Shown here: in pieces, positions 12,121-25,200 of the stretch
Layout: the number at the start of each line of letters is the position of its first letter
Position numbering within the stretch: position 1 is the stretch's first letter
NCBI RefSeq assembly: GCF_947242115.1
Contig: NC_074712.1
Location: 16,390,666 to 16,454,665 of the forward strand
Origin: Biomphalaria glabrata
Lineage: Eukaryota; Mollusca; Gastropoda; Planorbidae
Direction of reading: 5' to 3'
DNA length: 64,000 nucleotides
The notes under the pieces: generated by a model
Seen by the model: the letters and a program-made list of their open reading frames with translations, nothing else
Told to the model about the DNA's origin: nothing
The model's database searches: none
Program-made: the position numbers and the translations under genes

Positions 12121-12260
12121 ATTGCCTGGCCGTGTGGTAGTTATGCACTCTGGACTGTTGTCTTGATGGTCCTGGACTCCACCGCATCCCCCTGTCGTCC
12201 TGCGGAGGTTTAGAGTTAGGTTTAAGGTTAAGTGCAATTATCTTTAATTCTGAAGGAGTA
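12121..12260 (+). mobile_element. SINE-like repeat, plus orientation
   Basis: Blocks TTGCCTGGCCGTGTGGTAGT, ACTCTGGACTGTTGTC, CCTGTCGTCCTGCGGAGGTT and TTATCTTTAATTCTGAAGGA occur in the same order as in the inverted copy at 11555. A unique stretch with a C-run (12340-12358) follows. Confidence 0.5.
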
Positions 12261-12717
12261 TCTAAAAAAATTAGTTAATTTTCTTTCATCTTTGTTAGTA
12301 ATAATATCAATAGTATTTTTGTATTTATACCAGTGGCAACCCCTCCCCCCCCCCCCCCACCTTTTGCAAGCTGAGATCTCGGGCAGCGCTAAGAGTGTTA
12401 AGGATGTAATGATATGATCAAAACCCCAAATCATCCAGTAAAGTAATTTACAAGAAAAGAAAAAAATCCCCACGTTTTCCCTCCTGCACTGCTTTCTAAT
12501 TTGGATTATCTCCACTAGATGTAGGCCTATTTAAAAACAAAAAATTAAGCACAGTTGGTGTTCGTTTAAGCATTCAGAATCTAAATCATGTGTTGTTTTT
12601 TTCCCTTTAAAGCAGTTTTGACGCAATTAAAGGCGGCCTCGTGGTGTGCTATGGGTGGGTGGAAATGGGAGGAGATACCTAGCGACAATAAACTTCTTTT
12701 GTCCCCTTTAGTTCATC

Positions 12718-12978
12718 TTAACTCTTTCTCTCCGTAATTATTTTCCTCGTTCCGATAGTGTTATTCATTTTGCTCGTTGGGATTGCACTACACATTTATG
12801 CTTAAACTTTAATAAGTTTTTGTTTGTTATCAGAAAATGTTATATTTTATATCGAATTAAAGGATAACGCATGCTCTTTTTAAACAAGACAAATTAAAGT
12901 TTATAAATGCAAAAAATCCATTTAGTTTAATGGGGTCAAATCAACGTTGACATCGTCAATTGGGAGAGAAAGAGTTAA
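12718..12978. mobile_element. piggyBac-like MITE, 261 bp including TTAA sites
   Basis: TTAA followed by CTCTTTCTCTCC at the left end is mirrored by GGAGAGAAAGAG and TTAA at the right end. A TTAA target site and CYCTTT-type termini are typical of piggyBac. There is no coding frame inside. Confidence 0.8.
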
Positions 12979-13045
12979 AACTTCGCTATCTCGCATATGA
13001 AACTCTCCCAGGCTACTGCTCCATACTTAATGCTTTAAAAAGAAC

Positions 13046-13786
13046 GGGGTGCGGTGGATGAGTGGTTAAGCGATTGGCTTCTGTACCTCGGGTCCTGGGT
13101 TCGAATCTCAGTGAAGACTGGGATTATGAATTTTGGGATTTTTAGGGCGCCCCCGAGTCCACCCAACTCTATTCTATTGGGTAACTGAATTTAGTTGGGG
13201 AAAGTAAAGGCGGTTGGTCGTTGTGCTTGAAATGATTTTAAAAAAAAGCCCCCGTCGCCTAAGCGTGGCGCCTCCGTGGAAACGTCTAGTAGTGGAACTA
13301 AATAGGCTAAGAACGGGAAGCGAACAAGGCCCGTCAGGATATCCTGGGTGTGCTTTTTTTTTTTTTTGCTATCTTTCTCGGGGTGGGGATGGAACAAAAG
13401 CCAGCAACCCAGTACAAAAAGTCGGCCACACCATTCCATTAAGGGGGCCGACATCAAAGACCTGGAGTGGCGGTCCCTGCACGGAACATGGCGGTTTCAG
13501 TATAGGATTGAGGTAAACTCCCCATGGTTAGCACTGCCCTAGCCACTTATAGCGAGTGGGAGCGCGATACGGTCCCCTTACTCGGTCCATGGCCGTTACT
13601 GCTCAGAAGGACTTGGGGTGAAGAGCTCCGGGTCCAAGCCTGTTCGTTGGATAAAAACCTTTCTAACGATGGGACTTTATTGAAGGTCGTTGTGCTGGCC
13701 ACATGACACCTTGCTCGTTAACCGTTGGCCATAGAAACAGACAACCTTTACATCATCTGCCCCATAGATCTGAAAGGGAAACGTGA
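13046..13786 (+). mobile_element. tRNA-derived SINE interrupted by another retroposon
   Basis: The head has an A box (TGGTTAAGCGATTGG) and a B box (GGTTCGAATCTC). The body blocks GGGCGCCCCCGAGTCCACCC, TTAGTTGGGGAAAGTAAAGG, GTGCTGGCCACATGACACC and CATCATCTGCCCCATAG match copies at 52940, 53702 and 63115. The body is split at 13228-13684 by an insert with a 12-bp duplication of the SINE sequence GGTCGTTGTGCT. Confidence 0.9.
13228..13684 (-). mobile_element. 457-bp retroposon inserted in a SINE, 12-bp target duplication
   Basis: Identical GGTCGTTGTGCT copies flank it at 13216-13227 and 13685-13696, so the insertion borders are exact. Read on the minus strand, its 3' part has CGTTTCCACGGAGGCGCCAC, which matches CGTTTCCACGCGGGCGCCAC near the 3' end of the element at 54418-54901. 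It has no plausible coding frame; overlapping open frames on both strands are artefacts of GC-rich DNA. It is inferred to have moved by target-primed reverse transcription using a LINE's enzyme. Confidence 0.8.
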
Positions 13787-14282
13787 CGGTTTCCATGCAG
13801 CCGCCTTTAGGCGCTCAGCAAACACAAACTATTCTCGAGTCCGGTTTCGATCTCGAGCTTCCTTGCTGGGTAGCCAAGTGATTTAGCATCTCAACCACAA
13901 TTCCCATAATAAGAATGAATGTTGTCTTACCATTATGTCTGTTCTAAGTACAAGCGGGCGTTGAAGTCATGATGAGCTTCGCTTAACGTACCTTATTACT
14001 TTCAAAAAAAGAAATGTTGCTCTTGGCAAAATAGAATTAAAACGGCCCAGTGGTTTTGCGACAAATTAGATATACGGCATGGGGTAAAAGTTAAGTAGCA
14101 TTAGGTCTCAAAGGGTAACTTTTATTGTTGTTATTGTCTAGGCTATTAAAATTATTGTACTACGTAAGAAAGAAATCAGCTTATCATAAAAAAAAACAAA
14201 GCAAAATATATTGTTCATTTTTGAAAACTAAAGAAGATATAAATACACAGTACTAAAAACTGACTGTATTAATAAGTTTACA

Positions 14283-14437
14283 TAGATTTTTGAGCCATGT
14301 TAGTAATCATTTACGTATTTTGTCTCACAATCAACAGTCAAAGGTTCAGAGCCATGTTAGTAAACATTTACGTACTTTGTCTCTATGTAGCATAGATTTA
14401 GAGCCAAGATAGTAATCATTTACGTATTTGTCCTCAC
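14283..14437. repeat. Three copies of a ~55-bp tandem repeat
   Basis: The block GAGCCATGTTAGTAATCATT with TTACGTATTTTGTCTC recurs three times with small changes. It lies just downstream of the leucine-zipper gene's stop, probably in its 3'UTR; a minus-strand AATAAA (TTTATT at 14121-14126) follows. Confidence 0.75.
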
Positions 14438-14607
14438 ACCTAGCATGCAATAAGGTTAGGTATACACAAAGCGGTAGTAAGCATGACCGATTGTTTGATA
14501 ATATTCTAAAAATTCCTGAATTTTTGTGGTCACGTCAATTTAGCATGGATAATAAATCTATTTGAATTCTAGTTCTGATTATCTAATAAAGAAATCCAGC
14601 TGCTCAG

Positions 14608-16215
14608 TTACGTCATTTTACTTTGATCTTTAGTTCGTGATTTCAGACAATCTGGTGAGCGACATGATAAATTTGACATTTTTTTAGTGATGAGTGGCAC
14701 TTGATCGTGTGCCACAAGCTGGTCACCCTTAGAAGTCAGCCCACTCGACTGCCTCAGTTCAGACAAAGTGCTTTCTCTGTTGGGATGATGTTCTGTTAAG
14801 TTGTCTGCTCTTGCATCCTTCGGAAGTTCGTTTCCTAGACATGTAACAAAAGTAAAAACCTCACATTCAGACGTCATTTCGTCTGTTATGGGACTCATCA
14901 AATCCTTTACGATTGAATCTATTAATGTCTCTTTCTTTATAAATTCTTCTACATCGTTAAAGCGATACTCTTCTATGTCTGAAGGTAGACTCTGGGTTAT
15001 GTACGATGGACGATCAATCATTTTCAATTCGTTACCGTCACTCTGACTCAATCCTTCACGACGTTGATGCCACTCTGAACAAGACTCCCCATAATAACTA
15101 CGTATGTCATCGCCTTCACTCGAATTCATTTCTCTCCGACCAATACTTTTGGATATAGTTCTTGACGGACTATCTCGCATGTAGGCGGCCAGGTATTCAT
15201 GATGATCCCTTTTGAAGTTTCCGTAAGAAGTAATTTGGTCTGAAGGTTCCTCCTTGATCAATAGTTCAGCATTTTCATCCAAGAAGAAATCTGGCCTTGG
15301 GCTTTTGGTCAGAATGCCTGAATCTGGACTCTCTGGCGTTGATTGGCAGTGACGAGTTGGACTTACTGGAGACAAATAGTCTGGAGATGGGGCCACGGTG
15401 TGGTTCAGGTTTTCATCTTTTGTTGAAATGCTTCTTAAAAGCATGGACTTTTCTATAGTTGTAATTGAGCTACGTTTATGGAATGATTTCTGTGTTTGCC
15501 AGCCTATATCTGAGTTCGATATATCATGTGTAGGCCTATCTGAATTATATGCTAGGCTGATATCGTTCAAATTAGGGTCAACATAATTTTGTGTTGTTGG
15601 TAAATAGCCAGACTTTAGATTGGCGCATGTTTCGGCGTTTCCATATCTTGCATCATAATCTGTAGCGCTTTGTACGGGAGATGTGATAGAGTTAGACCTT
15701 GAATCATAATCTGTAACGCTTTGTACGGGAGATGTGATAGAGTTAGACCTTGCATGATAACCTGTAACGCTTTGTACGGGAGATGTGATAGAGCTAGACC
15801 TATCGTCATAACTAGAATTTCTGATGATACATGAATCAGTTAATTTTCTCCAGCCGGAAATTGGACTGTCTCCATGGAAACACGAAGGTGTTATTCCTCG
15901 ATTTGGTTCTACAAGATCCACAAAGTCTTGCGATTCTTGCATGTCAAGGAGCGAGAAAACGTTGGGGTTCTCAAATGGTTTGTAGCTTGCACCTTGTATT
16001 TTTACCTGGCTGGAACCGTCGATTGAGAAACTCGTTTCCGTTTCGTCAGAAGTGCAATAGTTAGTTGGTCTACTAGCACCTGATTTACTAAACTTATGAA
16101 ATGAACTCCCATGCCTTAAATATTCACATAGTGCCTGCAGCCTTTTAGATTGTTTTTGAAGAATCACTATCTCTTTCATCAAATCTACATTCTTTCTTTC
16201 TAACTCGTCGTTTGT
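14608..16215 (-). CDS. Leucine-zipper gene, last exon (535 codons)
   Basis: The acceptor TTTGTCTCCAG precedes ACAAACGAC. The frame TNDELERKNVDLM continues to a stop at 14608-14610. A TTG at 16182 is the start of the open frame if alternative starts are allowed, but the zipper begins upstream at the splice acceptor. The composition is rich in S, D, E and T. Confidence 0.8.
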   Translation of the reverse strand, partial: TNDELERKNVDLMKEIVILQKQSKRLQALCEYLRHGSSFHKFSKSGASRPTNYCTSDETETSFSIDGSSQVKIQGASYKPFENPNVFSLLDMQESQDFVDLVEPNRGITPSCFHGDSPISGWRKLTDSCIIRNSSYDDRSSSITSPVQSVTGYHARSNSITSPVQSVTDYDSRSNSITSPVQSATDYDARYGNAETCANLKSGYLPTTQNYVDPNLNDISLAYNSDRPTHDISNSDIGWQTQKSFHKRSSITTIEKSMLLRSISTKDENLNHTVAPSPDYLSPVSPTRHCQSTPESPDSGILTKSPRPDFFLDENAELLIKEEPSDQITSYGNFKRDHHEYLAAYMRDSPSRTISKSIGRREMNSSEGDDIRSYYGESCSEWHQRREGLSQSDGNELKMIDRPSYITQSLPSDIEEYRFNDVEEFIKKETLIDSIVKDLMSPITDEMTSECEVFTFVTCLGNELPKDARADNLTEHHPNRESTLSELRQSSGLTSKGDQLVAHDQVPLITKKMSNLSCRSPDCLKSRTKDQSKMT

Positions 16216-19200
16216 CTGGAGACAAAAAAAAAGGTGATAAAAACTAAACCATGAAACGTGTACATATAAAACAAATATAGTATTTTAAACATTTTTAGGG
16301 GAAAGTACGCTATTAGTTTTGTGTGGAATGTCTGTTCGTCTGTCCGTCCGTCCCGTTTAGATCTCTTAAACTAGAAAAAAGAGTGAAAATCTGACACCAT
16401 AATATTTTAGACCATTCAAAGTTCTGATGCAACGGCTTTTTTCTTTTCTGAAAGCGAAAAATCTAATTTTTTTAAATCACTTATGCAAGCAGTTTTTTCA
16501 TTAAAATACACCCTTTTTACAACTATTCACTATTAATAGTAACAAACAAGGGAGGCTCTTTAGAAGGGGAGATGATCATTATCCATATTTTTAACTTTAA
16601 CACATTTATGCAAATGGTTTTAGATTTTTTGTAAAAAAAATTTCTTATTACATTTGTATTGCCAAGTTATGTTCTGTCATACTAACTACTACATTTACAC
16701 ACAATTTTTTTTTTCTCTTTTTTAAAAAAGAAAAAATCTATTTAGTATGCATATAAGTTTGACATAATTTTAAACAACAATTAATAAGTAGTTTTTCATA
16801 TTGTAATAACTTACACATGCACGCACACAGACAACTATCTTAGGCACAATCTCTCCATATTGGTTCTCGACTTGGGCGGAAATCGTTCTCTTCTTCTAAT
16901 GTTGACATCCTTTCCAGTCTAGTCTATAACAGTGCACACCTCTGTACTAGTCTGGAAGGTGGTGAGCATTGCAGAGTTATAACATTGCCCCCTTCTTAGA
17001 GCTTTTCGTCCCGAAAAGACACAGTGCAGTGGAGTTTTGACAGTTCAGGTGGAGGTCAATCGGTGGGAACCACAGAAGGTAGGGTGCCTGTTGCCCACAA
17101 AGCCATCTGCACAGTTTCCCGTGGTCGTCGCTTTCTCTTCTTCCAGTTGGCCAGTCTACGCTTGAGGCGATATCGTGGTCGCTGCTTCGACCTCATGACG
17201 ATAGTCGCTAATGCCAGCCAGCTGAAACAGGGAGAGTTAGTGGAGGTCAAGGTTGCCAGCCACGTAACACAAATGGAGGTTGTGGTGATCACCGTAGATT
17301 CCAGGGTTGTTGTTCTAAGATGCTGAGTCAGCGGACCTCTTCCGTGGACGTTTTGTGACACAGTTGTAGGCCCACTGGTAGCCATGGTTTCAAGCACATA
17401 GTCTTTCTCAGCCGCATCTGTAAGGTATGCCCATGAAGCATCCTTGTAATGTTCATCCACCACTACATCAGGTTTCGCTGGGATTAATTCACCACCTTTC
17501 AAGTCACTCTCACTGATGTGGTCAGAAGTACAAATTTCAGTTCAGATCTTGTAGCTGGGTTTCTTGGTGTGGGCACTGTCCCCACAGGGCGCCGCATATA
17601 CAGTTCTTGTCAATCGCCTGGATGCAGTTGCCAAGCATCGAGTTCTTTCTTATGCCGCTGCCAAAGTCAAATTCGTTGTTTCTGTCTCGGCCATGGTTGG
17701 GGCCCGTATTCGCAATTTCACCCGACGACATCCAAGGCAAGGAATCAGAAACGGTCTTGAGGCTTTCATGGTTTGAGTTCTTATCAATGGTACTGACAGA
17801 TAAACAGAGGTCTTTGAGGTCCACAGCAGAAAGCTTGGACGCAGACCCCACGTTGTCTTGATCTGTCCGGCTCATTGGGGTACTCGTTTCAGGTATACCA
17901 GGAACAAAAGCTTTAGGCACATAACAGACTACTCTTGTTTCTTCATTTGTCTCTTTCCTTTTGATTCGGCACATCCCGTTGAGATCGTCACAGCACTTGT
18001 TATCACGCCTCTCGTCTTGAAAGTCAACCCCGACAGACTTGCCCACAACACAGTCACAGACGGCGCTACAATCCCCTGCGCCTCCATCACCACTGTTTGT
18101 GCAGCCACAGTCCTGACCAGGTAACTGCCCTTTCACTAACGAGTTTATTCCTTCTTTCACTTGCGACACAATTTAACACTTTGGTCTATTTGACCTTCTA
18201 CTTGCAATACGCTTTCATCTACCTTGTTCAACATTATAATCCTACTCATGTTCCCCATCATGATCCTAATCGTGTTCATTTGTTCCTTAAATGCATCCCC
18301 ACAGTCCTGGATCTTGCCCATGACATCAACAATCCCAGGTTCAATTTCAAATGTGTAGGTCTCCGGATCTTCTTCTTCATCGATCAGAGCTTGCCGCAGA
18401 CGAGCCGTGAGCGTTTCTCTCCTACCGACGGGTTTTAAACCTCGGTCCCGAAGCTCTTGTCTTAGCTCTTTAATTAAGAGCTGATGTAATAGCTTTAACG
18501 ATGCCATAGAGCTCGCATCCAACCTCCTCTCGTTGAGTTGCCTATGATCCCACTTCTGACACCAATTGTAATAACTTACACAGGTACACAAAACAACATC
18601 TATCTTAGGCACAATCTCTCCATATTGGTTCTCAACTTGGGCGAAAATCGTTCTCTTCTTCTAATGTTGACATCCTTTCCAGTCTAGTCTATAACAGTGC
18701 GCACCTCTGTACTAGCCTGGATGGCGGTGAGCATTGCAGAGTTATAACAATATTATCGCGTGAACTTCAGAGTACACACGCAACAATAGTACACTTAACA
18801 ACTTTTTTTTTACGGAAAAGTTTTTTTCTTGAGGAATAAGAGATTGACCCTTTGCAAAACAATTAGATCAATTAGATATTCATTATAAGACATCAGTTAG
18901 GCCACGTTCACATCTAACTTAACATCCACTTTCACCTATCCATTGGTCTGCTGGACCGCTGGGACACCACACAAGATCTGTCAACCTACTTTCTCCATTC
19001 TTCTCTGTCATTTGTCTTGATAGAATTTCATTCTAATGTTCTTTCTGAAATATTGAAACCTGCCTTTTTACCTGCCTGAGTGGACCAATTCGGGGGCCGA
19101 TTTTGAGTTTGTTTCCACACAAACTGTCTTTGTAACTTTGTTTAAAACTCATAATCGAAGGTTCTTTTCTTTCAGAGGAAACTGAGTAAGAATTTATGAA

Positions 19201-22200
19201 AGTATCCCGATCACAGTGGAAGTTATACAAGATTATGATCAAGATTTTCTTCAAACTTTAATCACAGTAACAGTATAGCTTACTTAGGCCATTACCACAC
19301 TCTAGCCAATGACGTAGCTAGGAATTTGCCATCAATTGGGGGCCCGGGGAAGGCTTGACCATTTTGCGTAATATTTAATATTTAATGTAAAAAACACTCG
19401 TTTTGGGGCCCCCTTCAAGTGGCCCTTCCTCCCCCCAACCTAGCTACGCCTCTGACTAGTAGTATAGTCATGATCACACTCTAACAGTATAGTTTACTAT
19501 GGTCATGATCACACTCTAACAGTAAAGTTTACTTTGGTCATGATTACACTCTAACACTAAAGTTTAATTTGGTCATGATCACACTCTAACAGTAAAGTTT
19601 ACTTTGGTCATGATCACACTCTAACAGTAAAGTTTACTTACGCCATGATTACACTTTAACAGTATAGTTTACTTTGGTCATGATCACACTCTAACAGTAA
19701 AGTTTACTTTGGTCATGATCACACTCTAACAGTATAGTTTACTTTGGTCATGATCACACTCTAACAGTATAGTTTACTATGGTCATGATCACACTATAAC
19801 AGTATAGTTTACTTTGGTCATGATTACACTCTAACAGTAAAGTTTACTTTGGTCATGATTACACTCTAACACTAAAGTTTAATTTGGTTATGATAACACT
19901 CTAACAGTAAAGTTTACTTACGCCATGATTACACTCTAACAGTATAGTTTACTTTCGTCATGATCACACTCTAACAGTATAGTTTACTTTGGTCATGATT
20001 ACACTCTAACAGTATAGTTTATTTTGGTAATGATCACACTCTAACAGTAAAGTTTACAATGGTCATGATCACACTCTAACAGTATAGTTTACTTTGGTCA
20101 TGATCACACTCTAACAGTAAAGTTTACTTATGCCATGATTACACTCTAACAGTAAAGTTTACTATGGTCATGATCACACTCTAACAGTATAGTTTACTTT
20201 GGTAATGATCACACTCTAACAGTATAGTTTACTATGGTCATGATCACACTCTAACAGTATAGTTTACTTTGGTCATGATCACACTCTAACAGTAAAGTTT
20301 ACTATGGTCATGATCACACTCTAACAGTATAGTTTACTTTAGTCATGATCACACTCTAACAGTAAAGTTTACTTACGCCATGATTACACTTTAACAGTAT
20401 AGTTTACTTTGGTCATGATCACACTCTAACAGTAAAGTTTACTTTGGTCATGATCACACTCTAACAGTACAGTTTACTTACGCCATGATCACACTCTAAC
20501 AGTATAGTTTACTATGGTCATGATCACACTCTAACAGTAAAGTTTACTTACGCCATGATTACACTCTAACAGTATAGTTTACTTTCGTCATGATCACACT
20601 CTAACAGTATAGTTTACTTTGGTCATGATTACACTCTAACAGTATAGTTTATTTTGGTAATGATCACACTCTAACAGTAAAGTTTACAATGTTCATGATC
20701 ACACTCTAACAGTATAGTTTACTTTGGTCATGATCACACTCTAACAGTAAAGTTTACTTATGCCATGATTACACTCTAACAGTAAAGTTTACTATGGTCA
20801 TGATCACACTCTAACAGTATAGTTTACTTTGGTAATGATCACACTCTAACAGTATAGTTTACTATGGTCATGATCACACTCTAACAGTATAGTTTACTTT
20901 GGTCATGATCACACTCTAACAGTAAAGTTTACTATGGTCATGATTACACTCTAACAGTATAGTTTACTTTAGTCATGATCACACTCTAACAGTAAAGTTT
21001 ACTTACGCCATGATTACACTTTAACAGTATAGTTTACTTTGGTCATGATCACACTCTAACAGTAAAGTTTACTTTGGTCATGATCACACTCTAACAGTAC
21101 AGTTTACTTACGCCATGATCACACTCTAACAGTATAGTTTACTATGGTCATGATCACACTCTAACAGTATAGTTTACTTTAGTCATGATCACACTCTAAC
21201 AGTAAAGTTTACTTACGCTATGATTACACTATAACAGTATAGTTTACTTTGGTCATGATCACACTCTAACAGTATAGTTTACTTTGGTCATGATCACACT
21301 CTAACAGTATAGTTTACTTTGGTCATAATCACACTCTAACAGTAAAGTTTACTTATGCCATGATTACACTTTAACAGTATAGTTTAATTTGGTTATGATT
21401 ACACTCTAACAGTAAAGTTTACTTTGGTCATGATCACACTCTAACAGTAAAGTTTACTTTGGTCATGATCACACTCTAACAGTAAAGTTTACTTACGCCA
21501 TGATTACACTTTAACAGTATAGTTTACTTTGGTCATGATCACACTCTAACAGTAAAGTTTACTTTGGTCATGATCACACTCTAACAGTATAGTTTACTTT
21601 GGTCATGATCACACTCTAACAGTATAGTTTACTATGGTCATGATCACACTATAACAGTATAGTTTACTTTGGTCATGATTACACTCTAACAGTAAAGTTT
21701 ACTTTGGTCATGATTACACTCTAACACTAAAGTTTAATTTGGTTATGATCACACTCTAACAGTAAAGTTTACTTACGCCATGATTACACTCTAACAGTAT
21801 AGTTTACTTTCGTCATGATCACACTCTAACAGTATAGTTTACTTTGGCCATGATTACACTCTAAATGTAAAGTTTACTTACGCCATGATTACACTCTAAC
21901 AGTATAGTTTACTTTGGTCATGATTACACTCTAACAGTATAGTTTATTTTGGTAATGATCACACTCTAACAGTAAAGTTTACAATGGTCATGATCACACT
22001 CTAACAGTATAGTTTACTTTGGTCATGATCACACTCTAACAGTAAAGTTTACTTATGCCATGATTACACTCTAACAGTAAAGTTTACTATGGTCATGATC
22101 ACACTCTAACAGTATAGTTTACTTTGGTCATGATCACACTCTAACAGTAAAGTTTACTATGGTCATGATCACACTCTAACAGTATAGTTTACTTTAGTCA

Positions 22201-25200
22201 TGATCACACTCTAACAGTAAAGTTTACTTACGCCATGATTACACTTTAACAGTATAGTTTACTTTGGTCATGATCACACTCTAACAGTAAAGTTTACTTT
22301 GGTCATGATCACACTCTAACAGTATAGTTTACTTACGCCATGATCACACTCTAACAGTATAGTTTACTATGGTCATGATCACACTCTAACAGTATAGTTT
22401 ACTTTAGTCATGATCACACTCTAACAGTAAAGTTTACTTACGCCATGATTACACTCTAACAGTATAATTTACTTTGGTCATGATCACACTCTAACAGTAT
22501 AGTTTACTTTGGTCATGATCACACTCTAACAGTATAGTTTACTTTGGTCATAATCACACTCTAACAGTAAAGTTTACTTATGCCATGATTACACTTTAAC
22601 AGTATAGTTTAATTTGGTTATGATTACACTCTAACAGTAAAGTTTACTTTGGTCATGATCACACTCTAACAGTAAAGTTTACTTACGCCATGATTACACT
22701 TTAACAGTATAGTTTACTTTGGTCATGATCACACTCTAACAGTAAAGTTTACTTTGGTCATGATCACACTCTAACAGTATAGTTTACTTTGGTCATGATC
22801 ACACTCTAACAGTATAGTTTACTTACGCCATGATTACACTCTAACAGTATAGTTTACTTTGGTCATGATCACACTCTAACAGTATAGTTTACTTTGGTCA
22901 TGATTACACTCTAAATGTAAAGTTTACTTACGCCATGATTACACTCTAACAGTATAGTTTACTTTGGTCATGATTACACTCTAACAGTATAGTTTATTTT
23001 GGTAATGATCACACTCTAACAGTAAAGTTTACAATGGTCATGATCACACTCTAACAGTATAGTTTACTTTGGTCATGATCACACTCTAACAGTAAAGTTT
23101 ACTTATGCCATGATTACACTCTAACAGTAAAGTTTACTATGGTCATGATCACACTCTAACAGTATAGTTTACTTTGGTAATGATCACACTCTAACAGTAT
23201 AGTTTACTTTGGTAATGATCACACTCTAACAGTATAGTTTACTATGGTAATGATCACACTCTAACAGTATAGTTTACTTTGGTCATGATCACACTCTAAC
23301 AGTAAAGTTTACTATGGTCATGATCACACTCTAACAGTATAGTTTACTTAGTCATGATCACACTCTAACAGTAAAGTTTACTTACGCCATGATTACACTC
23401 TAACAGTATAGTTTACTTTGGTCATGATCACACTCTAACAGTATAGTTTACTTTGGTCATGATCACACTCTAACAGTAAAGTTTACTTACGCCATGATCA
23501 CACTCTAACAGTATAGTTTACTATGGTCATGATCACACTCTAACAGTATAGTTTACTTTAGTCATGATCACACTCTAACAGTAAAGTTTACTTTGGTCAT
23601 GATCACACTCTAACAGTATAGTTTACTTTGGTCATAATCACACTCTAACAGTAAAGTTTACTTACGCCATGATCACACTCTAACAGTATAGTTTACTTTG
23701 GTCATGATCACACTCTAACAGTATAGTTTACTTTGACCATGATCACAAAAGATACTCTAAAAGTTTAAACACAAAGGCCTTTGTCACATTGGGTTTCACT
23801 TAATTCACTTAAGGGCTTCTACTAAAGTATAATTTATAAAGGCCTCGACCAAATCGGATCCTCACAGATCTTTTTTTTTTTCACAGAGACAACTTTTTTC
23901 ACCACTTAGATATTCCTCACAGTCTAAAACATATTTCTGATTACCAGGGCCTAACTCTAAGAAAAATTAATTAGAAACATGAGTTTAATAGTGAACGAAA
24001 ATGGACAATCTAAATTCTACCTCTTGACTTCGAGCCAGGTCTTGGGTTCGAAGTCTGCTGATTGGAATGTCGAACCATTTCTGAACTTGTTTTTTCTGCT
24101 TCAAACTCTAGTAAAAAAAAAATTAGTTCAAAATCAATTCTAAAGTAAAACAAGTAAACTCACCTAACTGTAGGAAATGTTCATTTTTGGTGGCAAAACT
24201 ATAATAGCTAGTTTCTTTGTGTGTTTTGTTTTTTTTTGTTATTGGTGTCTCCGGTGTAAGGAGACTAACATTTATCAATGACAAGAGACACTCAGACAGG
24301 CAAGGAAAAAAAAAGAGAAACTATACAAATGAAGAAACATGAATAAATTTAATAATTCTTAAAAGAAATTAAACAAATATAAAGCGTTGAATATAAAATA
24401 AAATCCACTAAATTAAATAAATCAAAACAACATATGATTAAACAATCAGGTGCAGATGGAATAAACAAATCCAATAAACATACATAAACATATAGAAACA
24501 AAGATAAACAAATTAGATTCAAAAAGTCTTAGAAACAAGCATAAACAAATTAGGTTAATAAATCAAATAAATGTAAACATAACTTACAGAGTGTTTCTGT
24601 TTGGAAGATTTAGGACGCAGTATGTCCCGGGATGATGAAGATTTAGTCTTACGGTCACTTTTCTTCAAAGTCCCTCTAAGATCCAGCGAGTCTGTTTCAA
24701 CTGGGAGGCACACATAAAACATGAGAAATACAAAAGTAGAATCAAATAAAACACGGAGACAAAACATAGACACAAAACATGAGAAATACAAAAGTAGAAT
24801 CAAATAAAACACGGAGACAAAACATAGACACAAAACATGAGAAATACAAAAGTAGAATCAAATAAAACATAGACACAAAACATGAGAAATACAAAAGTAG
24901 AATCAAATAAAACACGGAGACAAAACATAGACACAAAACATGAGAAATACAAAAGTAGAATCAAATAAAACATAGACACAAAACATGAGAAATACAAAAG
25001 TAGAATCAAATAAAACATAGACACAAAACATGAGAAATACAAAAGTAGAATCAAATAAAACACGGAGACAAAAATACAAGATACAAAATTCTGTGGCATT
25101 TTATGTCTCGAGTGACGATCTTTTCCCTTTGCAACTTCTTCTTCAAAATATCAGTATATTTTAAGTATGTACTTAGGCAATAATACATTATCTTATCTTC

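Larger units (their letters stand above)
16802..18749 (-). mobile_element. Fossil non-autonomous LTR retrotransposon, ~1.95 kb
   Basis: Two direct 183-bp repeats (16802-16984 and 18567-18749) start TGTTATAAC and end TTATTACA on the minus strand. A primer-binding-like site TGGTGTCAGAAGTGGGA follows the 5' LTR, and a purine tract AAGAAGGGGGCAA abuts the 3' LTR. ATAT flanks both sides, a likely 4-bp target duplication. The inner 1.6 kb holds gag-like frames, one with a SAP-type motif (KELRQELRDRGLKP); there is no room for and no sign of reverse transcriptase or integrase. The LTRs differ at roughly a dozen sites, suggesting a moderately old insertion. It is Ty3/Gypsy-like by its primer site, which is a tentative assignment. 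It lies in an intron of the leucine-zipper gene, in the same orientation, and looks broken. Confidence 0.85.

Noticed and set aside
13191-13706. Overlapping frames on both strands in GC-rich DNA
   Set aside because: They cross the border between a SINE and an inserted retroposon with proven duplications.
16180-16182. TTG at 16182 as a translation start of the 524-codon frame
   Set aside because: A splice acceptor at 16216 and the zipper heptads upstream show that coding continues from an earlier exon.
17056-18612. Host gene with a SAP domain
   Set aside because: The frames lie between two LTRs with primer site and purine tract, so they belong to the fossil element.
19450-23745. CRISPR-like array
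   Set aside because: The repeat has no unique spacers; it is a head-to-tail 35-bp satellite in a eukaryotic intron.
24555-25099. Minus-strand frames of hydrophobic repeats (FVSMFYLILLLYFS)
   Set aside because: A translation of the 45-bp VNTR; only the part over 24588-24700 is taken as an exon.
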